From positions 4,526,001-4,590,000 of the forward strand of contig NZ_BIFQ01000001.1 in the NCBI RefSeq assembly GCF_003967515.1: a DNA stretch of 64,000 bases, given 5' to 3'. Positions 35,571 to 45,005 of the stretch are shown in pieces. The DNA comes from Dictyobacter aurantiacus. GTDB lineage: Bacteria > Chloroflexota > Ktedonobacteria > Ktedonobacterales > Ktedonobacteraceae. The notes under the pieces were generated by a model. It worked only from the letters and a program-made list of their open reading frames with translations, was not told the DNA's origin and made no database searches. The position numbers and the translations under genes were made by a program. The stretch's first letter is position 1; every line of letters begins with the position of its first letter.

Positions 35571-36599
35571 ATGGCACTGGTATTACCTGTTTCGGTTACA
35601 GTCTTAACCCCAGCAACATCCGCTAATTTAGGGCCTGGCTTCGATAGCCTGGGCCTGGCATTACAGCTTTACAATCGCTTTGAGGTTGAAGAGTGGGGAA
35701 GTGATCCCGAACATCCGCGTATTGAAGTACTTGGAGCGCTTGGCGAAGGCCTACCTACTGGACCGGACAATATGTTCTTCCAGACTTTTGTGCTGTTCCT
35801 CAAACGCCTGCAGGTACCTATCCCATCCGTTCGTATTCGCATGACAATCAATATTCCTCATGGATGTGGTCTCGGAAGTAGCGCGACTGCTGTCGTTGGC
35901 GGCCTGATGGCGGCCAATGCATGGGTTCGTCCGCTCGGCCTGGCCGTTCCTAAAGAAGAACTCCTGGAGATGGCCGTTGAGGCCGAGGCAGGCAATCACC
36001 CGGACAACGTAGCTCCGGCACTGCTCGGCGCACTGGTCGCGACGACCCATGTCGATGGCAAGATTCACGCCATCAAGACCCCGTTCCCCAATTCGCTGCG
36101 CGCGGTGATCTTTACCCCTTCATTTCCCATGGATACCGTCGCGGGCCGCAAGCTTTTGCCGGCGAACTATCCAAAGGCGGATGTGACGTTTAATACCGGA
36201 CGAGTCGCTCTACTCTTAACCGCTTTGCAGACGGGGCGCTATGAGTTGATCGGCGAAGCCATGCAGGATCGGCTCCATCAGCCCTATCGCCAGGTCCTTT
36301 TCCCCGCTATGCCTGATATCATCAACGCTGCTGTCGCTGCGGGCGCACATGGTGCATGCCTTTCTGGAGGCGGTTCATCCCTTATCGCACTTGCCAGTTC
36401 ACATTTTCACGACATCTTGCGCGCGATGCAAAATACGGCTCGCGCCGCTGGCGTGGAGGGAACCGGCATGATTTTACGTGCGGACCAAAACGGGGCGCGA
36501 GTTCTCAATACACCTCGTAGTCGCATACGAAAGGAAGTTAGTGCGCGTTATGGCGATCAATTCTACTGGTCTCCAGCCAGACCGGGAAGCGGGCGATAA
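35571..36599 (+). CDS. thrB: Homoserine kinase
   Basis: A 342-residue GHMP kinase that phosphorylates homoserine. It has the N-terminal PATSANLGPGFDSLGLAL, the ATP-binding PHGCGLGSSATAVVGG (about 94-109) and the C-terminal GACLSGGGSSLIA. The C terminus is about 30 residues longer than usual and runs into the threonine synthase gene, which overlaps by about 59 nt. The two genes form a threonine operon. Confidence 0.92.
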   Translation: MALVLPVSVTVLTPATSANLGPGFDSLGLALQLYNRFEVEEWGSDPEHPRIEVLGALGEGLPTGPDNMFFQTFVLFLKRLQVPIPSVRIRMTINIPHGCGLGSSATAVVGGLMAANAWVRPLGLAVPKEELLEMAVEAEAGNHPDNVAPALLGALVATTHVDGKIHAIKTPFPNSLRAVIFTPSFPMDTVAGRKLLPANYPKADVTFNTGRVALLLTALQTGRYELIGEAMQDRLHQPYRQVLFPAMPDIINAAVAAGAHGACLSGGGSSLIALASSHFHDILRAMQNTARAAGVEGTGMILRADQNGARVLNTPRSRIRKEVSARYGDQFYWSPARPGSGR

Positions 36600-38040
36600 T
36601 CAGCCTCGTTCGCTTACAACTCTTGCTGCCGATGCGGTTGAAGCTCTGTCTTCAACCTCGCTGCGTTGTCTCGAGTGTTCTGCCCTTTATCCCGCTATAG
36701 AGATGGGTCAGCCACCACGCTATCGCTGTGATTGTGGTGGTGTGCTGGACGTTGAGACCGAGTTCAAGCTCCCTCAGCAGTCCGCACAGTCTGACGCGGA
36801 CGCTGATGCGATGCTCTATGGCTTTGACTCGGAACTGGATCGTGGATCTCCTTCCGCTGGCTCGGCCTGGCGCCAGTTGTTTGATGAGCGTGCCGCGAAT
36901 CCTCCCATCTGGTCGATTAGCTCTGATAAGATGCTGCTGGATGGTAGCGGCGTCTGGCGCTATCGTGAGCTGATCTTGCCAGCTCCAGAACGTTTTGTGG
37001 TGACCCGGCCAGAGGGCAACACCAGTCTGTATCCTGTCGGTATCGAAAACTGCAGCGTTGGTCGCGTCGGCCATCGCCAGATCGGGGCATACGCGGGCCT
37101 GGAGCGCTTCTTCCTGAAGCACGAGGGTGAAAATCCCACGGGCAGTTTTAAGGATCGTGGTATGACGGTCGGGGTGACTATGGCCAATCTGATGGGCGCT
37201 AAAGCTGTAGCCTGCGCATCAACCGGCAATACCTCAGCTTCCCTGGCCTCGTACGCAGCCCAGGCCGGCCTGGAAGGAATCGTCTTTTTACCGGCGGGCA
37301 ACGTCTCGGCCGGCAAGCTGGCCCAGTCCCTCGCTTATGGCGCCCGCACCGTGCAGATCGAGGGTGATTTTGACGATGCCATGACCCTGGTCGAGCAGGT
37401 GTGCAATGAACTGGGTATCTATCTGCTGAACTCGCTCAATCCTTTCCGCGTGGAGGGACAGAAGGCGATCGGCTTTGAGATTCTGCAGCAGCTGGACTGG
37501 CAGGCTCCAGACTGGCTGGTGCTGCCGGCTGGCAACCTGGGCAATACCTCTGCCATCGGCAAGGCCTTCCGGCAGGCGTATGATCTGTCCTTGATTAGCC
37601 ACATGCCGCGCATTGCCTCTATCCAGGCGGCAGGTGCCAATCCCTTCTACAAGAGCTTTACCCAGGGCTTCGCCAAACGTGAAAAGGTGCAGGCTGACAC
37701 CGTGGCGACCGCGATCCGCATCGGCAATCCGGTGAGCTATAGCCGCGCTCGCCGCGTGATCGAAGAGAGCGATGGCCTGGTCGAGCAGGTGACGGACGAA
37801 GAGATTCTGGCCGCCAAAGCGGTTATCGATCGTGCCGGTATCGGCTGTGAGCCGGCTTCGGCCGCGACCCTGGCCGGGGTGCGCAAACTGGTCGCCCGTG
37901 GCGTGATCAAGCGTGACGAACAGGTCGTGGGCGTGCTCACCGGCAACCTGCTCAAAGACAGTAAGACCGGCATCCCTCAGCATGTGGATGGGACCACGGT
38001 CAAGGCGACCATTGAAGCTGTCAGGAGCGTATTGGCGTAA
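36541..38040 (+). CDS. thrC: Threonine synthase
   Basis: About 499 residues from GTG 36541, chosen because AAGGAAG lies just upstream; ATG 36550 is the alternative. An N-terminal zinc ribbon (CLECSALYP...YRCDCGG) is followed by the PLP fold with the Schiff-base lysine in HEGENPTGSFKDRGMT and the phosphate loop in LPAGNLGNTSAIGKAF. It converts O-phosphohomoserine to threonine and works with the upstream thrB. Its start lies inside thrB and its stop overlaps the next ATG. Confidence 0.92.
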   Translation: MRVMAINSTGLQPDREAGDNQPRSLTTLAADAVEALSSTSLRCLECSALYPAIEMGQPPRYRCDCGGVLDVETEFKLPQQSAQSDADADAMLYGFDSELDRGSPSAGSAWRQLFDERAANPPIWSISSDKMLLDGSGVWRYRELILPAPERFVVTRPEGNTSLYPVGIENCSVGRVGHRQIGAYAGLERFFLKHEGENPTGSFKDRGMTVGVTMANLMGAKAVACASTGNTSASLASYAAQAGLEGIVFLPAGNVSAGKLAQSLAYGARTVQIEGDFDDAMTLVEQVCNELGIYLLNSLNPFRVEGQKAIGFEILQQLDWQAPDWLVLPAGNLGNTSAIGKAFRQAYDLSLISHMPRIASIQAAGANPFYKSFTQGFAKREKVQADTVATAIRIGNPVSYSRARRVIEESDGLVEQVTDEEILAAKAVIDRAGIGCEPASAATLAGVRKLVARGVIKRDEQVVGVLTGNLLKDSKTGIPQHVDGTTVKATIEAVRSVLA

Positions 38041-40172
38041 TGAAGCTGGATACTCGTGAAAACGTTTCTGTGAATGCGGTAGACAGGTCATCTACCCCTC
38101 TGCACCGGTCATTGGGAGCGCTGCTCGGTTCCTGGGAGGTATACCTTCTCCTCCTGGTGGCGGCGTTCCTGCGCCTCTATCATATCAATACCACCGAGTT
38201 CGATGGAGATCAGGCGGATATCTTTTATATGGCTCACAACGCGGTGAGCCATGGACATTTAGTAGCAACCAGTAATATTGCTTCTATTAAGATTTTTAAT
38301 CCTCCGGCTATTATCTATGCATTAATGATACCAGCGGCATTTAGCGCCAATCCGCTATGGGGTGCGGTGCTAACCGCCCTGCTGGCGATCGCCTCCGTCC
38401 TGCTGACCTATTTTTTGATGCGGCGGTACTATGGTCGCCTTGCGGCTACGCTGGCCTCCTTTTTATACGCGACGGCCTCGGTCCCTATCTTCTACTCGCG
38501 CTTTATGTGGAACCAGAATATGCTGTTGTTCTTTGTCCCGCTTCTGATCTGGTTCTTATATCGTGGGGCGGTGGCGCGTCGACCCTTCTGGCTCTTCCCA
38601 TCGGTCGTTCTGATCGGTCTGCTTGTCCAGTTCCATGCGTCCAGTATTGTCCTGGTGGCGCCGCTTCTGGTCGCCCTGGTGCTGGCGCCGCGCCGTACCG
38701 TACGCTGGTACGACCTTGTTTTAAGCGTCCTTGGTATCCTTGCTATCTATGCGCCCTATATCGTCTGGCTCTTTCAAACTCATTTTCAAGATATCTTTAT
38801 AGTTCTGCATACCGCAAAGGGAAAGACTCTGATCGATGCGCAGGCCCTGTTATTCTATCTACAATTTTTAGGTCCATTGCCTGCTCCTTATACCAACAAG
38901 TTATCGATTCTCTCTCCTTATATGACGGCTCTTGCGTGGCTGCAACCGCTGGTAGTGCTGCTGGTGATCGCCGGTGCTGTGCTGGCCGCTGTTTTGGCGA
39001 TGAAGTCGCGTCGTTCTGAAGCGGAGATTAATACCCGGCGAGGGTTTATCACCGGAATCGGTCGCTGGTGGCATGATCTGCGCCAGTCTCCTTTGCGCTG
39101 TGGTCTGCTTATTCTTTTGATCTGGCAGATTGTCCCACTCCTCTATCTGACGCGCCACGATATCGTCCTGCACCTGCATTACTTTATTATGTTTATGCCG
39201 GGACCCTTTATGCTGGCTGGTTTCTTTCTGGCCCGGACGTTTGACTGGCTGCATGCGCGCCTGACCGGCGTGCAGGCTGCGCGTATCGCTTTTCTGACCA
39301 TCAGCAGCTTGCTGGTTATTGCCCAGTTCCTGATCGCTTCTGGTTATGTATATGACGCTTCGCATGGTCGCTATATCGACACAGCCTGGGCTGGTCAGTA
39401 CTATAACGATCTTGCCTCACTGCAGAACGCAATGCGGCAGGCGGATCAGCTGGCTCAACAGCGACATCTTAATCATGTCTACGTCAGCGCTGACCTGGGT
39501 ACCCAGGTATCGTTTCTCTACCTGGCCGGACAGATGAAGACACCGACCACAGTGGTCGACGATTCTTGCCTGGTGCTTCCTGGTACCCAGAGCGGAGCGG
39601 CTGTTCTGTTGACGGCTCCCCATAGCCGTCGCCTGGATCTAGTAACAGCGTATGCGCATGCCGCCCGCGTTGCGACCGCCCCGCATCCAGGGGGACCTTC
39701 CTTTAATCTGTATGTTTTGCAGCCAGGCCCATTAGCTGCGCAAAGCCATGACAATTTCATGCAAGAATTGAAATTCATGGATCTTAAGTCATTTAACAAT
39801 GGACAGCGTAACGTGCTGGCATCCCGCTGGCAGATGTTGCGTTCGGCCCCGGCAGGCTATCACACCAGCTATAACTACACCTTCCACAATGGCGTCGCGG
39901 GTACCGGTGTCACACCCGCCAGCCATAGTTGCTCGGTCAGTGCGTTGCGTGCCGGTGATCAGCTGATCGTGCCAATGGGTGATCCCGCGCAGCCGCCTAC
40001 AAAGATGCAGGTTACCGCCTATGCAACCCTACCGACGATTCTCTCGTATAACTTTTTAGGAGCCATCCCACTCCAGCTTGATACATTTCAGCGCTATGAT
40101 ACGCCCAAACAAATGTTGCGATCGCAGAGTGGTCTGGATTATATACCTGTTTCCTTTGCCAAAAAATCGTGA
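38040..40172 (+). CDS. GT-C membrane glycosyltransferase (ArnT/PMT-like)
   Basis: A 710-residue protein with about ten to eleven membrane segments in residues 30-450 and a soluble C-terminal domain of about 250 residues. The first extracytoplasmic loop has the acidic EFDGDQADI, where GT-C enzymes place their catalytic Asp. It should use a lipid-linked sugar at the outer face of the membrane. The start overlaps thrC's stop (TAATG), probably an accident of compact packing rather than a functional link. Confidence 0.78.
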   Translation: MKLDTRENVSVNAVDRSSTPLHRSLGALLGSWEVYLLLLVAAFLRLYHINTTEFDGDQADIFYMAHNAVSHGHLVATSNIASIKIFNPPAIIYALMIPAAFSANPLWGAVLTALLAIASVLLTYFLMRRYYGRLAATLASFLYATASVPIFYSRFMWNQNMLLFFVPLLIWFLYRGAVARRPFWLFPSVVLIGLLVQFHASSIVLVAPLLVALVLAPRRTVRWYDLVLSVLGILAIYAPYIVWLFQTHFQDIFIVLHTAKGKTLIDAQALLFYLQFLGPLPAPYTNKLSILSPYMTALAWLQPLVVLLVIAGAVLAAVLAMKSRRSEAEINTRRGFITGIGRWWHDLRQSPLRCGLLILLIWQIVPLLYLTRHDIVLHLHYFIMFMPGPFMLAGFFLARTFDWLHARLTGVQAARIAFLTISSLLVIAQFLIASGYVYDASHGRYIDTAWAGQYYNDLASLQNAMRQADQLAQQRHLNHVYVSADLGTQVSFLYLAGQMKTPTTVVDDSCLVLPGTQSGAAVLLTAPHSRRLDLVTAYAHAARVATAPHPGGPSFNLYVLQPGPLAAQSHDNFMQELKFMDLKSFNNGQRNVLASRWQMLRSAPAGYHTSYNYTFHNGVAGTGVTPASHSCSVSALRAGDQLIVPMGDPAQPPTKMQVTAYATLPTILSYNFLGAIPLQLDTFQRYDTPKQMLRSQSGLDYIPVSFAKKS

Positions 40173-40200
40173 TGCACAGGGCTGACCACCGGGTCCAGGC

Positions 40201-40248
40201 CCAATAAAAGGAGGAAGCAATCCGCAGGATGCTTCCTCCTTTTATTGG
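40201..40248. terminator. Hairpin terminator after the glycosyltransferase gene
   Basis: The arms 40201-40218 and 40231-40248 are 18-bp perfect complements (CCAATAAAAGGAGGAAGC). It lies 28 nt past the stop; the outer TTTTATT forms the U-rich end. Confidence 0.75.
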
Positions 40249-40352
40249 CCGTATCGTCATGGCGCATTGCCGTACTCTATCACTGGTAACCGGCCCGCCT
40301 TACTGCTACAATGTACATATATGAATCTATATAGGCTAAAAGAGGATCTGAT

Positions 40353-40805
40353 GTGAACAAGATCAAGCGTTTTCGGTTTTCTATTCCGCCCTGGAACATG
40401 CCCTCGGATCCAGTGAAAGCCGTCTGGTGGTTCCTCTACTGGCTCTTGCAACTGCTCGTGCAGTTTTTCTGGCTCCCGATTATTCTGATGATGATCTACG
40501 AAACGTACAGCAATAGCCTCGTTGGCGGGGTTTTCAATGGTATCGTCAGCGGGATATTGACGCTGTTCGTGGGTTTGATCGTCTGGGCTGTGTTGTATGG
40601 GATCCTAGTCGTTGTTAAGATCAGCACCGGCATCTCGCACGCCGTCTCGGATATGAAGCGCATGCAGCAGCAGCAGGAAGAGTTCTTGCGCCAGGCCTAT
40701 TCGCCGTTGATGGGCAGCAATCGCGCCGAACGTGAAGGGCGCGTGGTTGAGGGGACCATTACCGACCTGGAAGAGGAGAGGCAGAAACGCCGCCGCGAGC
40801 AGTAG
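40353..40805 (+). CDS. Two-TM membrane protein with charged tail
   Basis: A 150-residue protein starting with GTG after AGAGG. Two hydrophobic segments cover about 24-48 (WWFLYWLLQLLVQFFWLPI) and 58-90; the C-terminal 50 residues are polar, glutamine-rich (KRMQQQQEE) and end ERQKRRREQ, likely a cytoplasmic coil. No family is recognised. It is convergent with manA. Confidence 0.6.
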   Translation: MNKIKRFRFSIPPWNMPSDPVKAVWWFLYWLLQLLVQFFWLPIILMMIYETYSNSLVGGVFNGIVSGILTLFVGLIVWAVLYGILVVVKISTGISHAVSDMKRMQQQQEEFLRQAYSPLMGSNRAEREGRVVEGTITDLEEERQKRRREQ

Positions 40806-40823
40806 GTCCCTGGGGAGAGTGCT

Positions 40824-41867
40824 CTAGAGAGCACTCTCGGGATTGGCGGCTTGCCAGGCTTGCCAGGCCTCGTCTCTGGCTTCAGGGACATATGAGAAGA
40901 GGAGTGAGCCCTCTCCTTCAATGCGGTACGCGCCGAGAGCGGCTGGCAGTACCAGTGTCTGGCCGCGACTGAGCGTCTCTGTTTGTGTGGACTGCTCACC
41001 GTAAGCAACACGTATCTCTGCCCCCAGCGAGGTGAGAATGATGCAACTCTTCTCGGTTGTGCCCTCTCGCACGCCACCTTTCAGATTTAGCTCGCGCGTC
41101 AAGAAATATTTGCAGGCGACCAGGCAGCGCTCGTCGTACTCCGGCGTGCTGGTCAGGGGGACGGGGTGCATTTTGATCTGCCGCGAGGCCTCATAGTGCG
41201 AGACATCCAGGGAGCGGTCGATATGGAGCTCGCGTGGCTTGCCGGAGGCCGTGAGGCGACCATAGTCGTACATACGATAGGTGACGTCCGAGTACTCCTG
41301 CAGTTCATAGAGCAGGATGCCGCCCCCGATGGCATGCACCGTTCCGGCGGGCACAAAGACCACGTCTCCCGCTGCGACCGGCTCCGCGTGCATTAGCTCT
41401 TCCAGTTGCACCCCTTCAATGGCCTGCCTGACCGCCGTGGCATCGGTCGCTGCCTTAAAGCCATGAACGATGCTCGCTCCTGGTTCAGCGCTTAAAATAT
41501 ACCAGAACTCGGTCTTGCCCAGTTTGCCACCCTCAAATTCGTTGGCGTATTCATCTTTGGGATGGACCTGTACGGATAGCTGGGCATTAGCGTCAATAAA
41601 TTTAGCTAGCAGGGGGAAGCGCTGACCAAAGATGGCTGTGGCCTGCTCTCCGAGCAGGGAGGTGCCCATCTCGGCGACGACGGCCTCCAGAGTCTGACCC
41701 TCGTATTCCCCATTCTGAACCAGGTTACTGACCTCGGTCTCCCATGATTCACCGATTAAAATTCCATTGGCTGGCAACGTTTTCCAGCTATCTTGTTCCA
41801 GGCGGCGCCCGCCCCAGATGGTTTCGTGCAGAGACGAACGCAGGCGGATCGGATAGATGTGTGACAA
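40824..41867 (-). CDS. manA: Mannose-6-phosphate isomerase, class I
   Basis: About 347 residues; the start is set at TTG 41867 because TAGGAG lies 8 nt upstream, giving LSHIYPIRL; an upstream ORF extension lacks homology. The cupin metal site is visible in QVHPKDEYA and in FVPAGTVHAIGGG. It interconverts fructose-6-phosphate and mannose-6-phosphate. The next gene upstream is a thioredoxin-like gene on the same strand. Confidence 0.9.
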   Translation of the reverse strand: MSHIYPIRLRSSLHETIWGGRRLEQDSWKTLPANGILIGESWETEVSNLVQNGEYEGQTLEAVVAEMGTSLLGEQATAIFGQRFPLLAKFIDANAQLSVQVHPKDEYANEFEGGKLGKTEFWYILSAEPGASIVHGFKAATDATAVRQAIEGVQLEELMHAEPVAAGDVVFVPAGTVHAIGGGILLYELQEYSDVTYRMYDYGRLTASGKPRELHIDRSLDVSHYEASRQIKMHPVPLTSTPEYDERCLVACKYFLTRELNLKGGVREGTTEKSCIILTSLGAEIRVAYGEQSTQTETLSRGQTLVLPAALGAYRIEGEGSLLFSYVPEARDEAWQAWQAANPESAL

Positions 41868-41907
41868 AATACAACTCCTAACAATGACGGTGATAAAAAT
41901 AGCCGAG

Positions 41908-42243
41908 CTACTCGGCCAGCAGGACCCCTTCAATCATGCGGCGCAGCTTATCGCGCATCACAATACCTGTAATACGGTGCACCTCATGTCCATTCTTAAA
42001 GAAAATGAGAGTAGGAATACCTTCGACTTTCCACTCCCTGGTCAGGTCTTCCTGCCCCGTGACATCAAGTCTGGTAAAGATGACGCGGTCTTGATACCCT
42101 TTACTGATCGCTTCGATTTCTGGCTCTTGTATCTTGCAGGCATTGCTTTGTTCCGCCGAGAAATTGACGACCACCAGTTGGGACGCTTGCAGTACCTTTT
42201 CAGCAAAAGTGTCCGGTGTTACCTCGTTATAATTCTCTGCCAT
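41908..42243 (-). CDS. Thioredoxin-fold protein lacking the first active-site cysteine
   Basis: A 111-residue single thioredoxin domain, full family length. The cis-proline is kept (EGIPTLIFFKNG), but the WCGPCK motif is replaced by QSNACK: Ser33-Asn-Ala-Cys36. The nucleophilic cysteine is therefore absent and only the resolving position is kept. It cannot reduce disulfides by the usual dithiol route; it may bind partners, act as a monothiol, or be regulatory. Confidence 0.85.
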   Translation of the reverse strand: MAENYNEVTPDTFAEKVLQASQLVVVNFSAEQSNACKIQEPEIEAISKGYQDRVIFTRLDVTGQEDLTREWKVEGIPTLIFFKNGHEVHRITGIVMRDKLRRMIEGVLLAE

Positions 42244-42571
42244 GCTATCCTCTTGTAGTCAATAATAAATACACTTTTGCTTCTCAAAGTATCACCCTAT
42301 GCGGGCCTGTGTCAAGCGAGCTAAGGGGTGCAGGGTTCTCCCTGCCGGGGTGTGGGGTGTCCCCACAAAACTTCTTTTTCTTTTTTACACGCCGCCGTCG
42401 GCGGCGTGAGAAGGAAAAGTATGAGTGGGGACACCCCACGCCCCGGCAGGAGGGCAGACCGCCCTCCTGCACCTCCCGCCTGGAGAAGCAGAGGGCCGGC
42501 CTTCGGCTTAAGCTGACGTCTAAGGGGAGAACCTTGCTCCCCTTTTGCAAGAAAAGGTTATGATGCTTTCA
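42244..42571. other. Repeat-filled intergenic region
   Basis: Almost all of it is the inverted repeat described below. The ORFs running across it have repeat-type sequence and I do not consider them genes. Confidence 0.5.
42341..42450. repeat. Nested inverted repeat, GCCGCC family copy C
   Basis: Outer arms 42341-42365 and 42426-42450 are 25 bp with one mismatch (CCTGCCGGGGTGTGGGGTGT...). Inside is a 9-bp CACGCCGCC/GGCGGCGTG hairpin at 42388-42408 flanked by pyrimidine and purine tracts. A further GGAGGGC/GCCCTCC hairpin follows at 42450-42467. It lies downstream of the XPB helicase gene and upstream of the thioredoxin-like gene. Confidence 0.75.
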
Positions 42572-44284
42572 TTATGGCTGGGCTGTCAAGAGGTCTTCGG
42601 CATCCTCTATCAGGTAGCGATACCCTTGCTCGGTCAAAAACAGTTGCCGGTTGGCGGAAAAATCCTGGTCGCGTGTATCGCGGGTGACGATGGTATAGAA
42701 GTACGCACTTCCTCCATCGCTCTTTGGCCGCAGGATGCGGCCCAGACGCTGGGCTTCTTCCTGTCGTGAGCCAAAGGTCCCCGATACCTGGATGGCGACA
42801 TTGGCGTCCGGTAGATCGATGGCGAAGTTGGCGACTTTGCTGACAACCAGTTGCTTGATCTCACCGCGCCGAAATTGCTCATAGAGCTTTTCGCGCTGGG
42901 CCGTGGCCGTACGCCCTGTGAGCAGGGGAGCCTGCAGTTCCTCCGCCAGTATTTTGAGCTGATCCAGGTATTGACCGATGATCAGCACCTGGTCATCCAC
43001 ATGCCGGTCAATCAGGTGGCGGACAATCTCTAGCTTGGTTGGATTTTCGGCGGCGATGCGATACTTCTCGCGCGTCTCGGCCATGGCATACGCGAGCTGA
43101 TCGTCCTCGCTAGGAAAGCCCACGCGGATCTCATGGCATTCGGCGGTGGCGATCCACCCTTGCTGCTCCAATTCACGCCACGGCACATCATATTTCTTAG
43201 GGCCGATCAGACTGAAGACATCCGCCTCGCAACCATCTTCTCGCACCAGCGTGGCCGTCAGACCCAGGCGACGCCGAGCCTGGATCTCGGCTGTAAAGCG
43301 GAAGACCGGCGCCGGTAGCAGGTGTACCTCGTCGTAGATGATGAGTCCCCAGTCATAGTTGGTGAAGAGTGAGAAGTGGGGATAGGTAGCGGGTCCGATG
43401 TCGTTGGCATCACCCACCTCATTGCGCCGGTAGGTCAGAATCTGGTAGGTGCTGACCGTAATGGGCGCGATCTCTTTGCGCTCACCGGTATACTCGCCAA
43501 CCATTTCGGGCGGTAGATCCGTCTTGTCCAGAATTTCGTGTATCCACTGGCGGACCGCGACGGTATTGGGGGTAAGGATCAGGGTGGCCCGCTGCAGGGT
43601 GGCGATAGCGGTCAGGCCGACGATCGTCTTTCCTGCTCCGCAGGGCAGCACTACCACACCGCTCCCCCCACTGGGCGCCCCTCCAGCATGAAAGGCTGAG
43701 ACCGCCGCCTGCTGATAGTGGCGGGGCTCAAATTCTTTGCCCTGCTGCGTCAGCGTGCGCAACTTGAGTGGGAGGAAAGAGCCCTCGGTATAGCCCGCCA
43801 GGTCCTCGGCCGGAAAGCCAATATGGATCAGCGCCTGCTTGACATGTCCCCGTCTAGAACTATCAATCTGCAACGTGTTGCGGTTGACCTGGCGCACGAT
43901 ATACGGCTGCATTTTTTTGTGGTTGATGATCTCAGTCATCAATGCATAATCATCTGAGTACAGCAGGAGATCATCACCTTCGCGCACCAGTTTGACGCGT
44001 CCATAGCGGTGGATATAGGTCTGTATTTCGGTCGTAATATTGGTGGGCAAGGGATATTTGCTATAGCTTGTAAGCAGGCCTACGATGGTGTCCGCATCCA
44101 TGCCACCGGCCGCGGCATTCCAGAGCGACAATGGTGTTAAGCGATAGGTATGAATGTGTTCGGGCGATTTTTCAAGTTCGGCAAACTGCGCCAGGGCATC
44201 GCGCGCTTCTTCGTGCTGAGGATGGTCAACTTCTAATAAAATACTACGATCACTTTGAACAATAATGGGGTTGGCTGGATTCAT
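42572..44284 (-). CDS. XPB/ERCC3-type DNA repair helicase
   Basis: A 570-residue superfamily-2 helicase. The N-terminal 200 residues are the damage-recognition-like and helicase-conserved N region of bacterial XPB proteins; motif I is VVLPCGAGKTIVGL, motif II IIYDEVHLLP, motif III LTATLVRED (which includes the RED motif), and motif VI QEEAQRLGRILRP. It should unwind or translocate on DNA in repair or transcription. Monocistronic. Confidence 0.88.
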   Translation of the reverse strand: MNPANPIIVQSDRSILLEVDHPQHEEARDALAQFAELEKSPEHIHTYRLTPLSLWNAAAGGMDADTIVGLLTSYSKYPLPTNITTEIQTYIHRYGRVKLVREGDDLLLYSDDYALMTEIINHKKMQPYIVRQVNRNTLQIDSSRRGHVKQALIHIGFPAEDLAGYTEGSFLPLKLRTLTQQGKEFEPRHYQQAAVSAFHAGGAPSGGSGVVVLPCGAGKTIVGLTAIATLQRATLILTPNTVAVRQWIHEILDKTDLPPEMVGEYTGERKEIAPITVSTYQILTYRRNEVGDANDIGPATYPHFSLFTNYDWGLIIYDEVHLLPAPVFRFTAEIQARRRLGLTATLVREDGCEADVFSLIGPKKYDVPWRELEQQGWIATAECHEIRVGFPSEDDQLAYAMAETREKYRIAAENPTKLEIVRHLIDRHVDDQVLIIGQYLDQLKILAEELQAPLLTGRTATAQREKLYEQFRRGEIKQLVVSKVANFAIDLPDANVAIQVSGTFGSRQEEAQRLGRILRPKSDGGSAYFYTIVTRDTRDQDFSANRQLFLTEQGYRYLIEDAEDLLTAQP

Positions 44285-44333
44285 TATATGCCTCTTCTTC
44301 CAACTTCTGATATCGATCTCATGCGAATCTCGT

Positions 44334-45005
44334 TTAGACCCCCGGCATACCCGCCCATGTTTTGATATATTTTGAGATAGCCTGCACGGCTGGCTGCTCG
44401 TAGCCGCGCATCAGATGCCTGGCTCCAACAATGACCTTGATCCCCTTGGGGCCCGTCTGCTGCTCGACAAATGGCTCTAGCTTATAAAGCGGACAGATCT
44501 CGTCGAACTCACCGGTGACGAATAGCTTGGGGCGCTCAAACTGGCGTGGGAAACCGCTGCTGACACGGAACAGGGGCAGGCTAATCGCCACAATTGTACG
44601 CACGCGCATATCGAAGGGAGCGTAGAGCATCGTTGTATAGGCACCAAAGCCATGCCCCACCACGCACAACTTGGCGGGGTTGACGCCCGGGAATGTCAGC
44701 GCCGCATCGATAGCACCGGCTAAATCAAGCGGCTCAAGGCGTCCATCGGTCTGCTGACCCTGGCTACGGCCGACGCCGCGAAAATTGAACCGGAGCACGA
44801 TCATACCCTCCTCCGCCAGTTGTTTGGCCAGAGCGACGTTCAAGATGTCATTCATATCGCTACTGGCCGGTTGAGGATGGCAGATAATCACGATGGGAGC
44901 ATGCTCAGCCTTGAGTGGAGCATGCACAACGCCCTCAAGAAGAAAGGCCGGCTGGCCCTTGCTATGGAAAGTAATGGGTCGTTCCGCTTGTACCGACGAG
45001 GTCAT
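44334..45005 (-). CDS. Alpha/beta-hydrolase-fold protein without the catalytic serine
   Basis: A 223-residue alpha/beta hydrolase of the dienelactone-hydrolase/COG2945-like type with HPQPASSDMND and FNFRGVGRSQG. The nucleophile elbow reads GHGFGAY (117-123): Gly119 stands where the catalytic Ser should be (GHSFGA). The acid Asp168 (VTGEFDEICP) and His197 (VGARHLMRG) are present. It is probably inactive as a serine hydrolase unless the sequence is in error. Confidence 0.85.
   Translation of the reverse strand: MTSSVQAERPITFHSKGQPAFLLEGVVHAPLKAEHAPIVIICHPQPASSDMNDILNVALAKQLAEEGMIVLRFNFRGVGRSQGQQTDGRLEPLDLAGAIDAALTFPGVNPAKLCVVGHGFGAYTTMLYAPFDMRVRTIVAISLPLFRVSSGFPRQFERPKLFVTGEFDEICPLYKLEPFVEQQTGPKGIKVIVGARHLMRGYEQPAVQAISKYIKTWAGMPGV

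Noticed and set aside
35537..35626. 29-codon ORF overlapping the thrB start
   Set aside because: It has AAAGGA upstream but no recognisable sequence and overlaps the conserved thrB N terminus in another frame.
38357..39019. 220-codon ORF inside the glycosyltransferase gene
   Set aside because: Same strand, shifted frame, in a gene with clear coding signal; no homology or start signal.
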